From an uncultured Prevotella sp. (lineage in GTDB: Bacteria > Bacteroidota > Bacteroidia > Bacteroidales > Bacteroidaceae): 17,597 bases of DNA. This document shows, piece by piece, positions 1-7,964 of this stretch. A model generated the notes under the pieces. That model did no database searches. It was not told where the DNA came from and was given only the letters and a program-made list of their open reading frames with translations. How positions within the stretch are numbered: the first letter of the stretch is position 1; each line of letters opens with the position of its first letter. Made by a program: the position numbers and the translations under genes. The stretch covers positions 1 through 17,597 of the forward strand of contig CALGRN010000060.1 of assembly GCA_937880835.1 (NCBI GenBank), read 5' to 3'.

Positions 1-1
1 C

Positions 2-508
2 ATACAACGCTATCGTCTTCCGACAGAGGCTGAATGGGAATATGCTGCGCGCGGAAAAGACGGCAACGAGTTTCCTTGGGAGAATGAAAGCGTGAAAACA
101 GGAGAAGGCTGTTTCTATGCTAATTTCAAACCGGACAGAGGCAATTATACAAAGGACGGAAACCTTATAACAAGCAAAACGGGCATCTATGCATCAAATA
201 CTAACGGATTGTTTGACATGGCTGGCAACGTTGCTGAATGGACAAGCACGATATATACGGAAGCGGGTGTTGACGCAATGAATGATCTTAACCCGCAGTT
301 GGATTACAAAGCCGCAAAAGAAGACCCTTACAGACTTAAGAAAAAGAGTGTTCGCGGCGGTTCATGGAAAGATCCTGAGTCATATATACGCTCTGCTTGG
401 CGTACATGGGAATATCAGAATCAGCCTCGTTCATACATAGGCTTCCGCTGTGTGAGAAGTATTGCAAGTTCATCAAGTGTAAAACAGAAAAAGAACAAAA
501 GGAAATAA
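2..508 (+). CDS. porK: Type IX secretion lipoprotein PorK/GldK, C-terminal part
   Basis: The reading frame is open from base 2 to the TAA at 506-508, so the gene begins before the window. The visible 168 residues are the C-terminal half of a formylglycine-generating-enzyme (FGE)-sulfatase-like fold: RLPTEAEWEYAARG near the start, then GLFDMAGNVAEWT, VRGGSWKDP and a final IGFRCVRS, the usual order of this fold. FGE-like proteins are many, but the position immediately before gldL-gldM-gldN identifies it as GldK/PorK, the outer-membrane lipoprotein that in Porphyromonas gingivalis forms a periplasmic ring with PorN. The lipoprotein signal would lie outside the window. A GTG at 92 is only an internal valine, not a start. 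The stop codon overlaps the next start (TAATG), so the two genes are translationally coupled. The identification depends mainly on context and is strong. Confidence 0.9.
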   Translation: MQRYRLPTEAEWEYAARGKDGNEFPWENESVKTGEGCFYANFKPDRGNYTKDGNLITSKTGIYASNTNGLFDMAGNVAEWTSTIYTEAGVDAMNDLNPQLDYKAAKEDPYRLKKKSVRGGSWKDPESYIRSAWRTWEYQNQPRSYIGFRCVRSIASSSSVKQKKNKRK

Positions 509-1392
509 TGACAGAATATAGCAAATTTAATATCGTGTATCATCTGCAAAAGTGGATGGACAGCGTACCGGGACAAACGTTCTTGAACTATGCTTACAGT
601 TGGGGAGCGTCAATAGTGATATTGGGAACATTGTTCAAACTGACTCACTTACCCGGAGCCAACTTGATGTTGTTTATCGGTATGGGTACGGAAGTGTTGG
701 TATTCTTCCTCTCTGCATTTGATCGTCCGTTCGACAAGACATCCATCGGTAAGGAATTGCCTACTCATATATTCGGAGAAAATGCAAGTTCGGATGAAGC
801 AATGGCAGACAAAAGCGAGGTTTCTTCAATGGATGGAGAACTTCATACGGCAGCTGCAACTTCCGGAAGCAATATCATAGGCGGCGGTACTATTATAATA
901 GGTGGCAGAAACGATGCTCATGTTGCAAGCGAAGGACAATCTTATGGTGCAACAACTCAGCATGATGAAAGTTCTGATGGCATTTCTTCCGAACAGCTTG
1001 CAGCATCCGTTGGCAATAACGATTGGATAAAACATCAGCAACAAATATCTCCGGAGATGGCTGACGCAACTAATAATTATGTGGAAGAACTTAACAAGTT
1101 GACCGAAATGCTTGCAAAAGTGAGCGAACAGAGTATGCGTCTGACACGCGACAGTGAGGAGATGGAGAACCTAAACCGCACACTGACAGGCATCTGCAAG
1201 GTATATGAGATGCAACTGAAAGGTGCAAGTCAGCAGATTGGAACTATCGACCAAATAAACGAACAGAGTCGTAAAATGGCTCAGCAGATAGAACAGCTGA
1301 ACAAGATTTATGCACGTATGATCGAAGCAATGACTGTGAACATGCGCACAGCTGCACCGGGAAACGTTCCCACAGTAGGCGAAGACTTGTAA
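508..1392 (+). CDS. porL: Type IX secretion inner-membrane motor protein PorL/GldL
   Basis: This 294-residue protein starts at the ATG at 508, which overlaps the porK stop; an in-frame ATG at 397 lies inside porK and is not used. Two hydrophobic helices follow a short amphipathic N-terminus (about residues 26-45 and 51-71), with Lys44 just at the end of helix 1 and Glu62 buried in helix 2. GldL proteins pair charged membrane residues with GldM to use proton-motive force, so these are the likely functional residues (family knowledge; exact equivalence not checked). A Gly/Ser/Ile-rich linker around residues 115-135 (GSNIIGGGTIIIGG) joins the membrane part to a long cytoplasmic helical region, about residues 180-280, rich in E, Q, K and M and probably coiled coil. 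GldL with GldM forms the rotary motor of the T9SS. porM starts 44 bases downstream. Confidence 0.94.
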   Translation: MTEYSKFNIVYHLQKWMDSVPGQTFLNYAYSWGASIVILGTLFKLTHLPGANLMLFIGMGTEVLVFFLSAFDRPFDKTSIGKELPTHIFGENASSDEAMADKSEVSSMDGELHTAAATSGSNIIGGGTIIIGGRNDAHVASEGQSYGATTQHDESSDGISSEQLAASVGNNDWIKHQQQISPEMADATNNYVEELNKLTEMLAKVSEQSMRLTRDSEEMENLNRTLTGICKVYEMQLKGASQQIGTIDQINEQSRKMAQQIEQLNKIYARMIEAMTVNMRTAAPGNVPTVGEDL

Positions 1393-1436
1393 GGTTAAGA
1401 CCTTATTTAAGTCTATAATTAAAGAAAACAATAACA

Positions 1437-2990
1437 ATGGCAATAAAGAAAAGACCGGTATCTCCACGCCAAAAGATGATAAACTTGCTTTATGTCGTCT
1501 TAATGGCAATGCTTGCGTTGAACATTTCAACGGAGGTTTTGGAAGGTTTCTCAATAATAGAGGAGAGCTTGAGCCGTACAACTGCCAACTCAACAAAAGA
1601 GAACAATGCCTTATACGGTACTTTTGAGGAGCAAATGAAGACCAATCCGGAGAAAGTAAAGGCTTGGTTTGAAAAAGCATCGCAAGTAAAACAGATGAGC
1701 GACTCTTTATATAATTTCGCACAGGAACTTAAAGAGGCTATCGTGAAAGAGGCTGACGGAGACAACGGTAGTTTAAAAAACATAGAGAACAAAGACAACC
1801 TTGAAGCTGCAAGTCATATAATGCTCGCGCCCGGAACAGGCAAAGGACGCAAGCTGTTTGACATGATAAACTCTTATCGTGAACGCATTGTCAAACTCGT
1901 AACTGACCCAAATCAGCGTGAAATAATAAAGAGCAACTTATCCACAAAGATACCTAAGAATGCAAACAAGGCATTAGGAAAGAACTGGCAAGAATATATG
2001 TTCGAGGATATTCCCGTTGCAGCTGCGGTTACATTCTTATCAAAAATACAAAGCGATGTGCGTTATGCAGAAGGCGAAGTGCTTCATACTCTCGTATCTA
2101 ACATAGACGTAAAAGATATAAGAGTAAACAAACTCGAAGCTTTCGTTATTCCAAATGCGCGAACAGTGGTACGAGGTGACAAATTCTCTGCACAGATTGT
2201 AATGGCTGCCGTTGACACTACTCAACAGCCGGAGATTTACATCGGAGGCAGAAGAGTAAACCTGCGCAACAACACTTATGAATTTATCGCAGGACGTACT
2301 GGCGACTATACGTTGACAGGATACATCACAATGCGCAACGGAGGCGGAGATATCATACGTCGTGACTTCTCTCAGAAGTACACCGTTGTAGAACCGAGCG
2401 CAACCGTTTCTGCCGATTTGATGAACGTATTGTATGCCGGTTACGACAACCCTATAAGCGTAAGCATACCCGGAGTACCTCTAAATATGATAAGTGCATC
2501 TATGAGTGGCGGTTCTTTCGTATCAAAAGGAATGGGACGTTACATTGCACGTCCGTCAGCAGTGGGACGCGATGTAACCATTACCGTATCGTCAATGCAG
2601 ACCGGGCGTGCGCAGCAAATGGGACAATTCACATTCCGCGTACGCAAGCTACCAGACCCGACAGCATACATTGCAATGGGAAACGAACGCTTCAAAGGCG
2701 GTAATCTTCCAAAGGCATCATTGATGTCAGCACACGGAATAAGTGCTGCTATTGACGATGGTCTGTTAGACATACAATTCAGAGTGGTCAGTTTCGAGAC
2801 TACATTCTATGACAACATGGGTAACGCAGTACCAATGGCATCAGACGGTTCAAGATTTTCTGCCCGTCAGATTGAGGCTTTCAGAAAGCTGTCACGCAAC
2901 CGTCGGTTCTACATTTCTCATGTAACGGCAGTCGGACCGGACGGAATAACCCGCCGTTTACCACACGCAATGGAAATCATTGTGAAGTAA
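1437..2990 (+). CDS. porM: Type IX secretion motor/shaft protein PorM/GldM
   Basis: The 517-residue product has the length expected of GldM/PorM. The N-terminus MAIKKRPVSPRQKMINLLYV is the typical family start: a short basic cytoplasmic tail, one transmembrane helix (about residues 14-31), then a large periplasmic part. A helical segment (about 35-225) is followed by beta-rich Ig-like domains (about 225-517), matching the known D1-D4 arrangement of GldM. In the complex two GldM copies insert their helices in the GldL pentamer, and the periplasmic arm reaches to the PorK/PorN ring and transmits motion. It lies 44 bases after porL in the same orientation. No separate promoter element was seen upstream, so it is likely co-transcribed with porK and porL. 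The 197-base gap after it, before porN, is the largest break inside the cluster. Confidence 0.95.
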   Translation: MAIKKRPVSPRQKMINLLYVVLMAMLALNISTEVLEGFSIIEESLSRTTANSTKENNALYGTFEEQMKTNPEKVKAWFEKASQVKQMSDSLYNFAQELKEAIVKEADGDNGSLKNIENKDNLEAASHIMLAPGTGKGRKLFDMINSYRERIVKLVTDPNQREIIKSNLSTKIPKNANKALGKNWQEYMFEDIPVAAAVTFLSKIQSDVRYAEGEVLHTLVSNIDVKDIRVNKLEAFVIPNARTVVRGDKFSAQIVMAAVDTTQQPEIYIGGRRVNLRNNTYEFIAGRTGDYTLTGYITMRNGGGDIIRRDFSQKYTVVEPSATVSADLMNVLYAGYDNPISVSIPGVPLNMISASMSGGSFVSKGMGRYIARPSAVGRDVTITVSSMQTGRAQQMGQFTFRVRKLPDPTAYIAMGNERFKGGNLPKASLMSAHGISAAIDDGLLDIQFRVVSFETTFYDNMGNAVPMASDGSRFSARQIEAFRKLSRNRRFYISHVTAVGPDGITRRLPHAMEIIVK

Positions 2991-3187
2991 TCGGACATGC
3001 AAAAATGCAACATGCCTGCCGAAACACATACATCTTGAAGATGACGCACTTATGTATTTGCAAATGAATTAAAACGATAATAAATTAAATATAGAGCGAG
3101 TTAGGTAAAACAAACAATCCGTTCATACGTGAATATGACACATAAAAGACGGAGATTAAGACTTGCGAAACTTTAATAAAACAGATA

Positions 3188-4222
3188 ATGAAACGGATAA
3201 TCTTCATATTGTTCATAGCTTGTATGTCACAAGCAGTATGCGCACAGCCTGCCGCAAAACGCAGAGCACAGCAGCAACAGCAGTCCAAATCAAATGCGGA
3301 CAACATCACTATGCGCGCTCGTATTCAGTTTCCAACTATGGCTCCGATGTCAGAAGACGTTGTTTGGAGGCGCGATATTTATCGTGAGCTCGATTTAACG
3401 AAAGATGCCAACGCCGGACTTTACTATCCCGTAGAACCCATAGGTTCGCAGATGAATCTTTTTACTTACATCTTCAAACTTGTGCTTAGCGGACTTAAAG
3501 CCTACGAATATCGTCTTGACGGCAACGAAGTGTTTACCGACAGTGCCCGCATAAAGCCATTGAACTTCCTTGACAACTATCATATATATTACGAGAGAAG
3601 AGGAAAAGGAGTGCATATAGACCCGAGTGATATTCCTTCTCGCGAGGTAAAAGGATATTATATAAAGGAAAGTGCATACTATGATCAGGCAACATCAACC
3701 TTCCATAAGAAGGTTATTGCGCTCTGTCCGGTAATGTCTCGTGAAGATGATTTTGGCGATGGCTCAGCAAAATATCCTCTATTCTGGGTAAAGTATGACG
3801 ATCTTGCACCTTATCTCGCTAAGCAAGTGATAATGACAAGCAATCTCAACAATGCCGCTACAATGAGTGTGGATGACTATTTCACAAAGAATATGTACGA
3901 CGGAAAGATATACAAAACAACCAATATGCTTGGCAGAACGCTCGCACAATATTGCACTACCGACTCAGCAATGGCAAAAGAGCAGAAGAAAATAGAGAAA
4001 GAACTTGAAGACTTCGAGAAGAATGTATGGGGCGATCAAGCTGCAAAAGACTCTCTCGACAGCATTGCAAATGCGGAAAAGAACGTGAAAGTAAAGAAAA
4101 CAAGTAAAAACCGCCGTGCAAAAAGCACGGAAACAAAGGTCAAGACGCGTCGCCAACGCAGCGAAAGTACAGGCTCAGGCTCATCTTCCGCACGTGTTTC
4201 CGTACGTCGTCAGCGACACTAA
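3188..4222 (+). CDS. porN: Type IX secretion periplasmic ring protein PorN/GldN
   Basis: The 344-residue product begins with a Sec signal peptide (MKRIIFILFIACMSQAVCA, cleavage probably before Gln20). A Gln-rich stretch follows, then the GldN body, including the segment around WRRDIYRELDL (about residue 59) and KGYYIKESAYYD. It ends with a strongly basic, low-complexity tail from about residue 300 (KKTSKNRRAKS ... VSVRRQRH). GldN/PorN is periplasmic and combines with the lipoprotein GldK/PorK into a large ring under the outer membrane; GldM docks onto it. The order after porM and the length fit the family. A 197-base gap separates it from porM. I found no TAnnTTTG element in that gap, so read-through from porM is the simplest assumption. 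The basic tail is noted as unusual in the findings. Confidence 0.92.
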   Translation: MKRIIFILFIACMSQAVCAQPAAKRRAQQQQQSKSNADNITMRARIQFPTMAPMSEDVVWRRDIYRELDLTKDANAGLYYPVEPIGSQMNLFTYIFKLVLSGLKAYEYRLDGNEVFTDSARIKPLNFLDNYHIYYERRGKGVHIDPSDIPSREVKGYYIKESAYYDQATSTFHKKVIALCPVMSREDDFGDGSAKYPLFWVKYDDLAPYLAKQVIMTSNLNNAATMSVDDYFTKNMYDGKIYKTTNMLGRTLAQYCTTDSAMAKEQKKIEKELEDFEKNVWGDQAAKDSLDSIANAEKNVKVKKTSKNRRAKSTETKVKTRRQRSESTGSGSSSARVSVRRQRH

Positions 4223-4248
4223 TATCAACATTTTTAAATTTTATTGAA

Positions 4249-4857
4249 ATGAAAAAGTTTACTTTTTTGGCAGCAATTGCTATATCTATGATTATGGCAC
4301 TGCCTGCAAATGCACAGGTAAAATTCGGACTGAAAGGCGGTCTTAACGTAACAAGCATGTCTTTGAGCAGTGAAGAATTGACAGACCCTTCCAACCGTAC
4401 TGGCTTCTTCGTAGGTCCTACTGTAAAGTTCACCTTACCTATCGTTGGACTTGGGGTAGATGCTTCTGTGTTGTATGACCAACGTTCTGCCGACGTAAAG
4501 AACAAGAAAGAAGTTAAGAAAGAAATCAAACAGCAGTCTGTTAACGTTCCTATCAACTTGCGTTACGGTTTCGGTTTGTCAAGCATGGCAAGCGCATTTA
4601 TCTTTGCAGGACCGCAGTTTGGCTTCAATGTAGGTGATAAAGAATACAAATGGGATGATAAAAGCAATTACACATTGAAGAAATCAAATCTCAGCATAAA
4701 CGTGGGACTTGGCGTTACTTTCATTGATCACCTACAACTATCGGCAAACTACAACATTGCATGCGGTAAGACAGCAGACGTTTCTGTAATAGATGTTGCC
4801 AAGAAACTGAAAAGCCACAACAACGCTTGGCAGATTGGATTGGCATACTATTTCTAA
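4249..4857 (+). CDS. Small outer-membrane beta-barrel protein (porin-family fold)
   Basis: The 202-residue product has a signal peptide (MKKFTFLAAIAISMIMALPANA, cleavage before Gln23) followed directly by VKFGLKGGLNVTSM, a typical opening of the OMP_b-brl_2 / PorT-like barrels of Bacteroidota. Alternating polar and hydrophobic strands continue to the end, with turns such as NKKEVKKEIKQQ, and the last residue is Phe in WQIGLAYYF, the C-terminal aromatic typical of outer-membrane barrels. It starts only 26 bases after porN and is followed by a strong hairpin terminator, so it is probably the last gene of the por operon. PorT, a real T9SS component, has a similar barrel but is usually encoded elsewhere and is somewhat longer, so I do not assign porT. 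The specific function is unknown. Confidence 0.82.
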   Translation: MKKFTFLAAIAISMIMALPANAQVKFGLKGGLNVTSMSLSSEELTDPSNRTGFFVGPTVKFTLPIVGLGVDASVLYDQRSADVKNKKEVKKEIKQQSVNVPINLRYGFGLSSMASAFIFAGPQFGFNVGDKEYKWDDKSNYTLKKSNLSINVGLGVTFIDHLQLSANYNIACGKTADVSVIDVAKKLKSHNNAWQIGLAYYF

Positions 4858-4892
4858 CGAGCTGATATTCAGCAACATTTAAACATGATTTC

Positions 4893-4929
4893 AAAAGGGC
4901 TTCTTTTGCATTGCAAGAGAAGCCCTTTT
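4893..4929 (+). terminator. Strong hairpin terminator after the por cluster
   Basis: A 12-bp perfect inverted repeat (AAAAGGGCTTCT at 4893-4904, AGAAGCCCTTTT at 4918-4929) closes the por cluster 36 bases after the barrel gene stop. The bases between the arms continue the pairing with one T-G wobble, giving about 17 pairs and a 3-base loop. The 3' arm ends in TTTT, consistent with intrinsic termination on the + strand; the 5' AAAA would also serve the other strand. Confidence 0.85.
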
Positions 4930-4932
4930 GCA

Positions 4933-4976
4933 TTGCAAAAGTTATCCTTTCGTCATGCAAAACAACAACTATTGCA
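4933..4976. repeat. Intergenic palindromic repeat cluster R1
   Basis: This cluster contains AAAGTTATCCTTT at 4938-4950, an exact inverse copy of the family 13-mer AAAGGATAACTTT, flanked by TTGCA. It is followed by TGCAAAACAACAACTATTGC at 4956-4975, a degenerate companion motif. It abuts the terminator, whose loop also carries TTGCATTGCAA. Related clusters lie at 7881, 11152 and 15882. Confidence 0.8.
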
Positions 4977-5056
4977 TAACCACAATTAAACCATTGATTT
5001 TAAAACAGACCGAAGTAACAGAAAAACACTTAAAACACAAAAACGAAAACAATTTA

Positions 5057-5088
5057 TTTGGAGAAATGAAAACAAATACGTATATTTG
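5057..5088 (+). promoter_or_regulatory. Bacteroidota-type promoter of the LRR gene
   Basis: TTTG at 5057-5060, a 20-base spacer, and TATATTTG at 5081-5088 match the known Bacteroidota consensus (-33 TTTG or TTG, 19-21 bases, -7 TAnnTTTG). Transcription would begin near 5093, giving a leader of about 75 bases before the ATG at 5168. Confidence 0.75.
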
Positions 5089-5167
5089 CAACATACACAA
5101 ACAAATGAGGTGACTATTTGTATTTTGCAACAGCATAATATATCATATACTCTAAAATCAATAAACT

Positions 5168-7690
5168 ATGAAATGTAAAAATTACTACTTTTTATTTTTC
5201 GTCTTCATTCTGTTATTGTGGACGAATGGTGTTAAGGCAACCGGTAAAATAACAATGAAAACAGACAGACAGCCGGGTCAGAAAATCGAGATGCATCTTA
5301 AAGCAAAAGGAGACATTGGAATTGAAGGTGTTATTGAAGCAGGACAACAAGGTTACAAAATCTACACTTTGACGTCAAATGAAATCGTAATCAACGGAGA
5401 TATCACCTTTTTCGCCTGCAACGAAAATGACCTGACAGAGGTAAATATTTCCGAATGCACCTCGATTGATACCATGCAGGTCATCTTCAACAAGCTCAAA
5501 ATACTTGATTTGAGTGCTAACAAGAAACTGAAAAACGTATTCTGTTATGGTAATAAAATCGAAACACTTACACTCGGAGAATTGCCGGAATTGGAGAAAC
5601 TCCTATGTCATGCAAACAGTCTTAATGCCATTGATCTTTCAGGACTTAGGAACTTACGTAAATGTTGGGTTTCCGATAACCCCATGAAGCAAATAGATCT
5701 CTCTGCCAATGAATTGCTTGAAGATTTCTCATGCAGCAATACTCCCATAAGTGAATTGGACTTAACCCACACAAAAGCATTGAAATGGCTTAATTGCAGT
5801 GCATCAGGAATCCGCAATATCAATATCAATAATTGTCCGGATTTGGAAGTTTTCTATTGTTCTGAATTAAAAATCGACAAGGTAGATTTATCAAACAACA
5901 AGAAACTTAAAGAGATAGCAATCCATACCAACAATTTTACGACACTCGACTTTTCAATGCAACCCGATATTCGTAATATCGAATGTTATAACAACAATAT
6001 AAACAAAGCAGGAATGGACGCACTCGTAGCTTCTCTGACAATTCGCAAAAAACAAGACAGAGCAAAACTTGTAGTCGTCAATACACAAGGTTCAGTTGAA
6101 AAGAATGTTTGTTCAAAGGCAACCGTAGCCATTGCCCAAGAAAAAGGTTGGAAAGTTCTTGATTATGCAAACGGCTATTACACTGCCTATGAAGGAAGTG
6201 AAGGAGGAGATACAGAAGACAATTATATACGACTTACTACCAATAAACCGGTTGGCACAGAATTGACTTTCTATGCCGTTGCACTTAATCCGATAGACGT
6301 AGAGGGTGCAGAAGTGCTGGAAGTAGATAACACCACTCTCCGCCTGAAAGTAATTCAGCCTGATATAACCATTAAAGGTGATGTAATAAACTTTGCCGCC
6401 CAAAAGTCAGGAATAACATTTGCTGAGGCTAAGAGCAAGTTGTTATTGTCTCTTTGGTTAGATGAAAACGAGCTTGAAAACCTTAATTTGAATGAAAATT
6501 CCACGATCTCGGTTCTCAATGTTGAAAAAAACAAACTGAAATCTCTTGATGTTAAATCAATGACAGGTTTGGAAGAGCTTTATTGCGGTGATAACATGTT
6601 AACAGAACTCAATCTAAGCGGACACAGCATGTTGACCAAACTTGCCTGCCAGAACAACATGCTTGAATCGCTCGACTTCTCTAACACTCCTTTAATTGGC
6701 TTCATTGCTTGTTACGGAAACAAAATAAATGAAAAATCCGGATTATTCTTTGAGAGTCTGCCTGAATGTCAGACACCTATAAACAATGGTAAAGGAGTAA
6801 TTATTTTCGTTGACTCACACAATCCGGAAGAGGGCAACAGTGCATTCATGACAGATGTGCTTGTGGGCAAAAATAAGAACTATGACGTTATAGACTATAT
6901 TGGCGGAACTGCCGGATTGCAAGGAAAGCCATACGAAGGAATATCAGAACAGGAAGAACTTAAACTCTATGTCGGTGGCGTTCAGATAACTCCTGAAAAT
7001 GCAGGAGACGTTCTTGGAGACGGCGGAACAGTGGTTTACGACATGGGAAGCAAGACTCTTACACTCAACAATGCTCAATTCATCTCACCCGAAGGCAACG
7101 GTGGTATTGCAAACAGCAGTGTGGATGATCTCACAATACGTCTTATCGGCAACAACAGCGTGACATCGCAAGGCTCATACACAGGCTTGGGATTAAGCCA
7201 TCGCACTAAAATCACCGGCGAAGGAAGTCTATCAATAAATGGAGGAAGCGGCGGAATATACATCAACAAGACGCAACTCATCATAGAAAACTGTTCTGTG
7301 GAAGTTGTAGGTAAAGTAGGAATTGTTGGCTACGACGGTAAATCCGGCGAAGAACTCATCGTAGATAATGCAACAATAAAGGTGACAGGAGCGCAAGGTG
7401 CAGCTTTCTTCATAAGCAACATTGAGACAAAACAAAGCCTGTTTGATCCCCAATATGGTGCTCATTTTGATAAATCTTCAAGAATGGTTGTAAATGAACA
7501 AGGTGAACTTCTTAAAGGAACATTTGCCATTATCCCCGAAACAACTGCCATAAAACCGACAGATGCCGATGCCGAAGCATTTATCATGATGATTTATGAC
7601 ATGCAAGGACGTCGCCTGAACGAGTTGCAACATGGATTGAATATTGTGAAAATGAACAACGGACAGACTCGAAAAGTAATAGTAAAGTAA
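5168..7690 (+). CDS. Secreted leucine-rich-repeat surface protein with putative T9SS C-terminal sorting domain
   Basis: The 840-residue protein has a signal peptide (about residues 1-24, ending NGVKA). Residues about 30-95 are a beta-rich cap. A first LRR block (about 95-290) follows the pattern LDLSxNxxLxxxxCxxNxx, with repeats of roughly 21 residues that resemble Treponema LrrA, Prevotella AdpC and internalin J. Residues about 360-430 repeat the cap and 430-540 carry a second LRR block. From about 598 (LYVGGVQITPENAGDVLGDG) a Gly/Asn/Thr-rich, probably right-handed beta-helix region runs to about 790. The last 50 residues (AFIMMIYDMQGRRLNELQHG, then GLNIVKMNNGQTRKVIVK) resemble the C-terminal domain that directs Prevotella proteins through the T9SS. 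Likely role: adhesin or other surface-binding protein; this is inferred from architecture. It has its own promoter and terminator and sits beside the T9SS genes. Confidence 0.85.
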   Translation: MKCKNYYFLFFVFILLLWTNGVKATGKITMKTDRQPGQKIEMHLKAKGDIGIEGVIEAGQQGYKIYTLTSNEIVINGDITFFACNENDLTEVNISECTSIDTMQVIFNKLKILDLSANKKLKNVFCYGNKIETLTLGELPELEKLLCHANSLNAIDLSGLRNLRKCWVSDNPMKQIDLSANELLEDFSCSNTPISELDLTHTKALKWLNCSASGIRNININNCPDLEVFYCSELKIDKVDLSNNKKLKEIAIHTNNFTTLDFSMQPDIRNIECYNNNINKAGMDALVASLTIRKKQDRAKLVVVNTQGSVEKNVCSKATVAIAQEKGWKVLDYANGYYTAYEGSEGGDTEDNYIRLTTNKPVGTELTFYAVALNPIDVEGAEVLEVDNTTLRLKVIQPDITIKGDVINFAAQKSGITFAEAKSKLLLSLWLDENELENLNLNENSTISVLNVEKNKLKSLDVKSMTGLEELYCGDNMLTELNLSGHSMLTKLACQNNMLESLDFSNTPLIGFIACYGNKINEKSGLFFESLPECQTPINNGKGVIIFVDSHNPEEGNSAFMTDVLVGKNKNYDVIDYIGGTAGLQGKPYEGISEQEELKLYVGGVQITPENAGDVLGDGGTVVYDMGSKTLTLNNAQFISPEGNGGIANSSVDDLTIRLIGNNSVTSQGSYTGLGLSHRTKITGEGSLSINGGSGGIYINKTQLIIENCSVEVVGKVGIVGYDGKSGEELIVDNATIKVTGAQGAAFFISNIETKQSLFDPQYGAHFDKSSRMVVNEQGELLKGTFAIIPETTAIKPTDADAEAFIMMIYDMQGRRLNELQHGLNIVKMNNGQTRKVIVK

Positions 7691-7701
7691 AATATGTTCG
7701 A

Positions 7702-7724
7702 TGTGTAGAAGTTATTTCTACACA
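7702..7724 (+). terminator. Short hairpin after the LRR gene
   Basis: TGTGTAGAA (7702-7710) pairs perfectly with TTCTACACA (7716-7724) across a 5-base loop, starting 12 bases after the stop. No T-run follows directly, so it may act with the larger hairpin just downstream or protect the 3' end of the mRNA. Confidence 0.5.
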
Positions 7725-7735
7725 CACAAACTTTT

Positions 7736-7787
7736 AAAACAACAAATCCTCGAAAACATTTTGATTTTCGAGGATTTGTTGTTTTTT
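7736..7787 (+). terminator. Long perfect-stem terminator after the LRR gene
   Basis: A 21-bp perfect stem (7736-7756 with 7765-7785, core AATCCTCG/CGAGGATT) with an 8-base loop runs into a T-run (7782-7787). The 5' side is A-rich, so the hairpin could terminate transcription from both strands. Confidence 0.88.
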
Positions 7788-7880
7788 AAACGAACCGATA
7801 TACAATCATATATTCCATAAAATGAAACAACAATACATAAGCCTTTTATCATATAAACAATACGTTGCAAACGGCTTTTC

Positions 7881-7964
7881 AAAAGTTATCCTTTTGCAGC
7901 CTAAAAGGATAACTTTCATCGTGCAAAAGGATAACTTTCGCAATGCAAAACAATAACTTTTGAA
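7881..7964. repeat. Intergenic palindromic repeat cluster R2
   Basis: This is the richest cluster of the family, with three exact 13-mers. AAAGTTATCCTTTT at 7882-7895 and AAAAGGATAACTTT at 7903-7916 form a perfect 14-bp hairpin with the 7-base loop GCAGCCT. A third copy, TGCAAAAGGATAACTTT, lies at 7922-7938, and a degenerate unit, GCAAAACAATAACTTTTG, at 7945-7962. Units are separated by short spacers containing GCA or TGC. Confidence 0.85.

Larger units (their letters stand above)
4858..5167. other. Intergenic region between the por cluster and the LRR gene
   Basis: This 310-base stretch holds no convincing gene. It contains, in order, the terminator of the por cluster (4893-4929), repeat cluster R1 (4933-4976), an AT-rich segment, a promoter (5057-5088) and the leader of the LRR gene. 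A 61-codon open frame here crosses the repeat and the promoter and has no protein character. Confidence 0.7.

Noticed and set aside
397..507. Upstream in-frame start for porL
   Set aside because: The ATG at 397 lies inside porK coding sequence; the family start MTEYSKF at 508 overlaps the porK stop, as expected for coupled genes.
2991..3022. Imperfect hairpin TCGG-CATG / CATG-CCGA just after porM
   Set aside because: Stems are broken into 4-bp pieces and no T-run follows, so it is not supported as a terminator within the por cluster.
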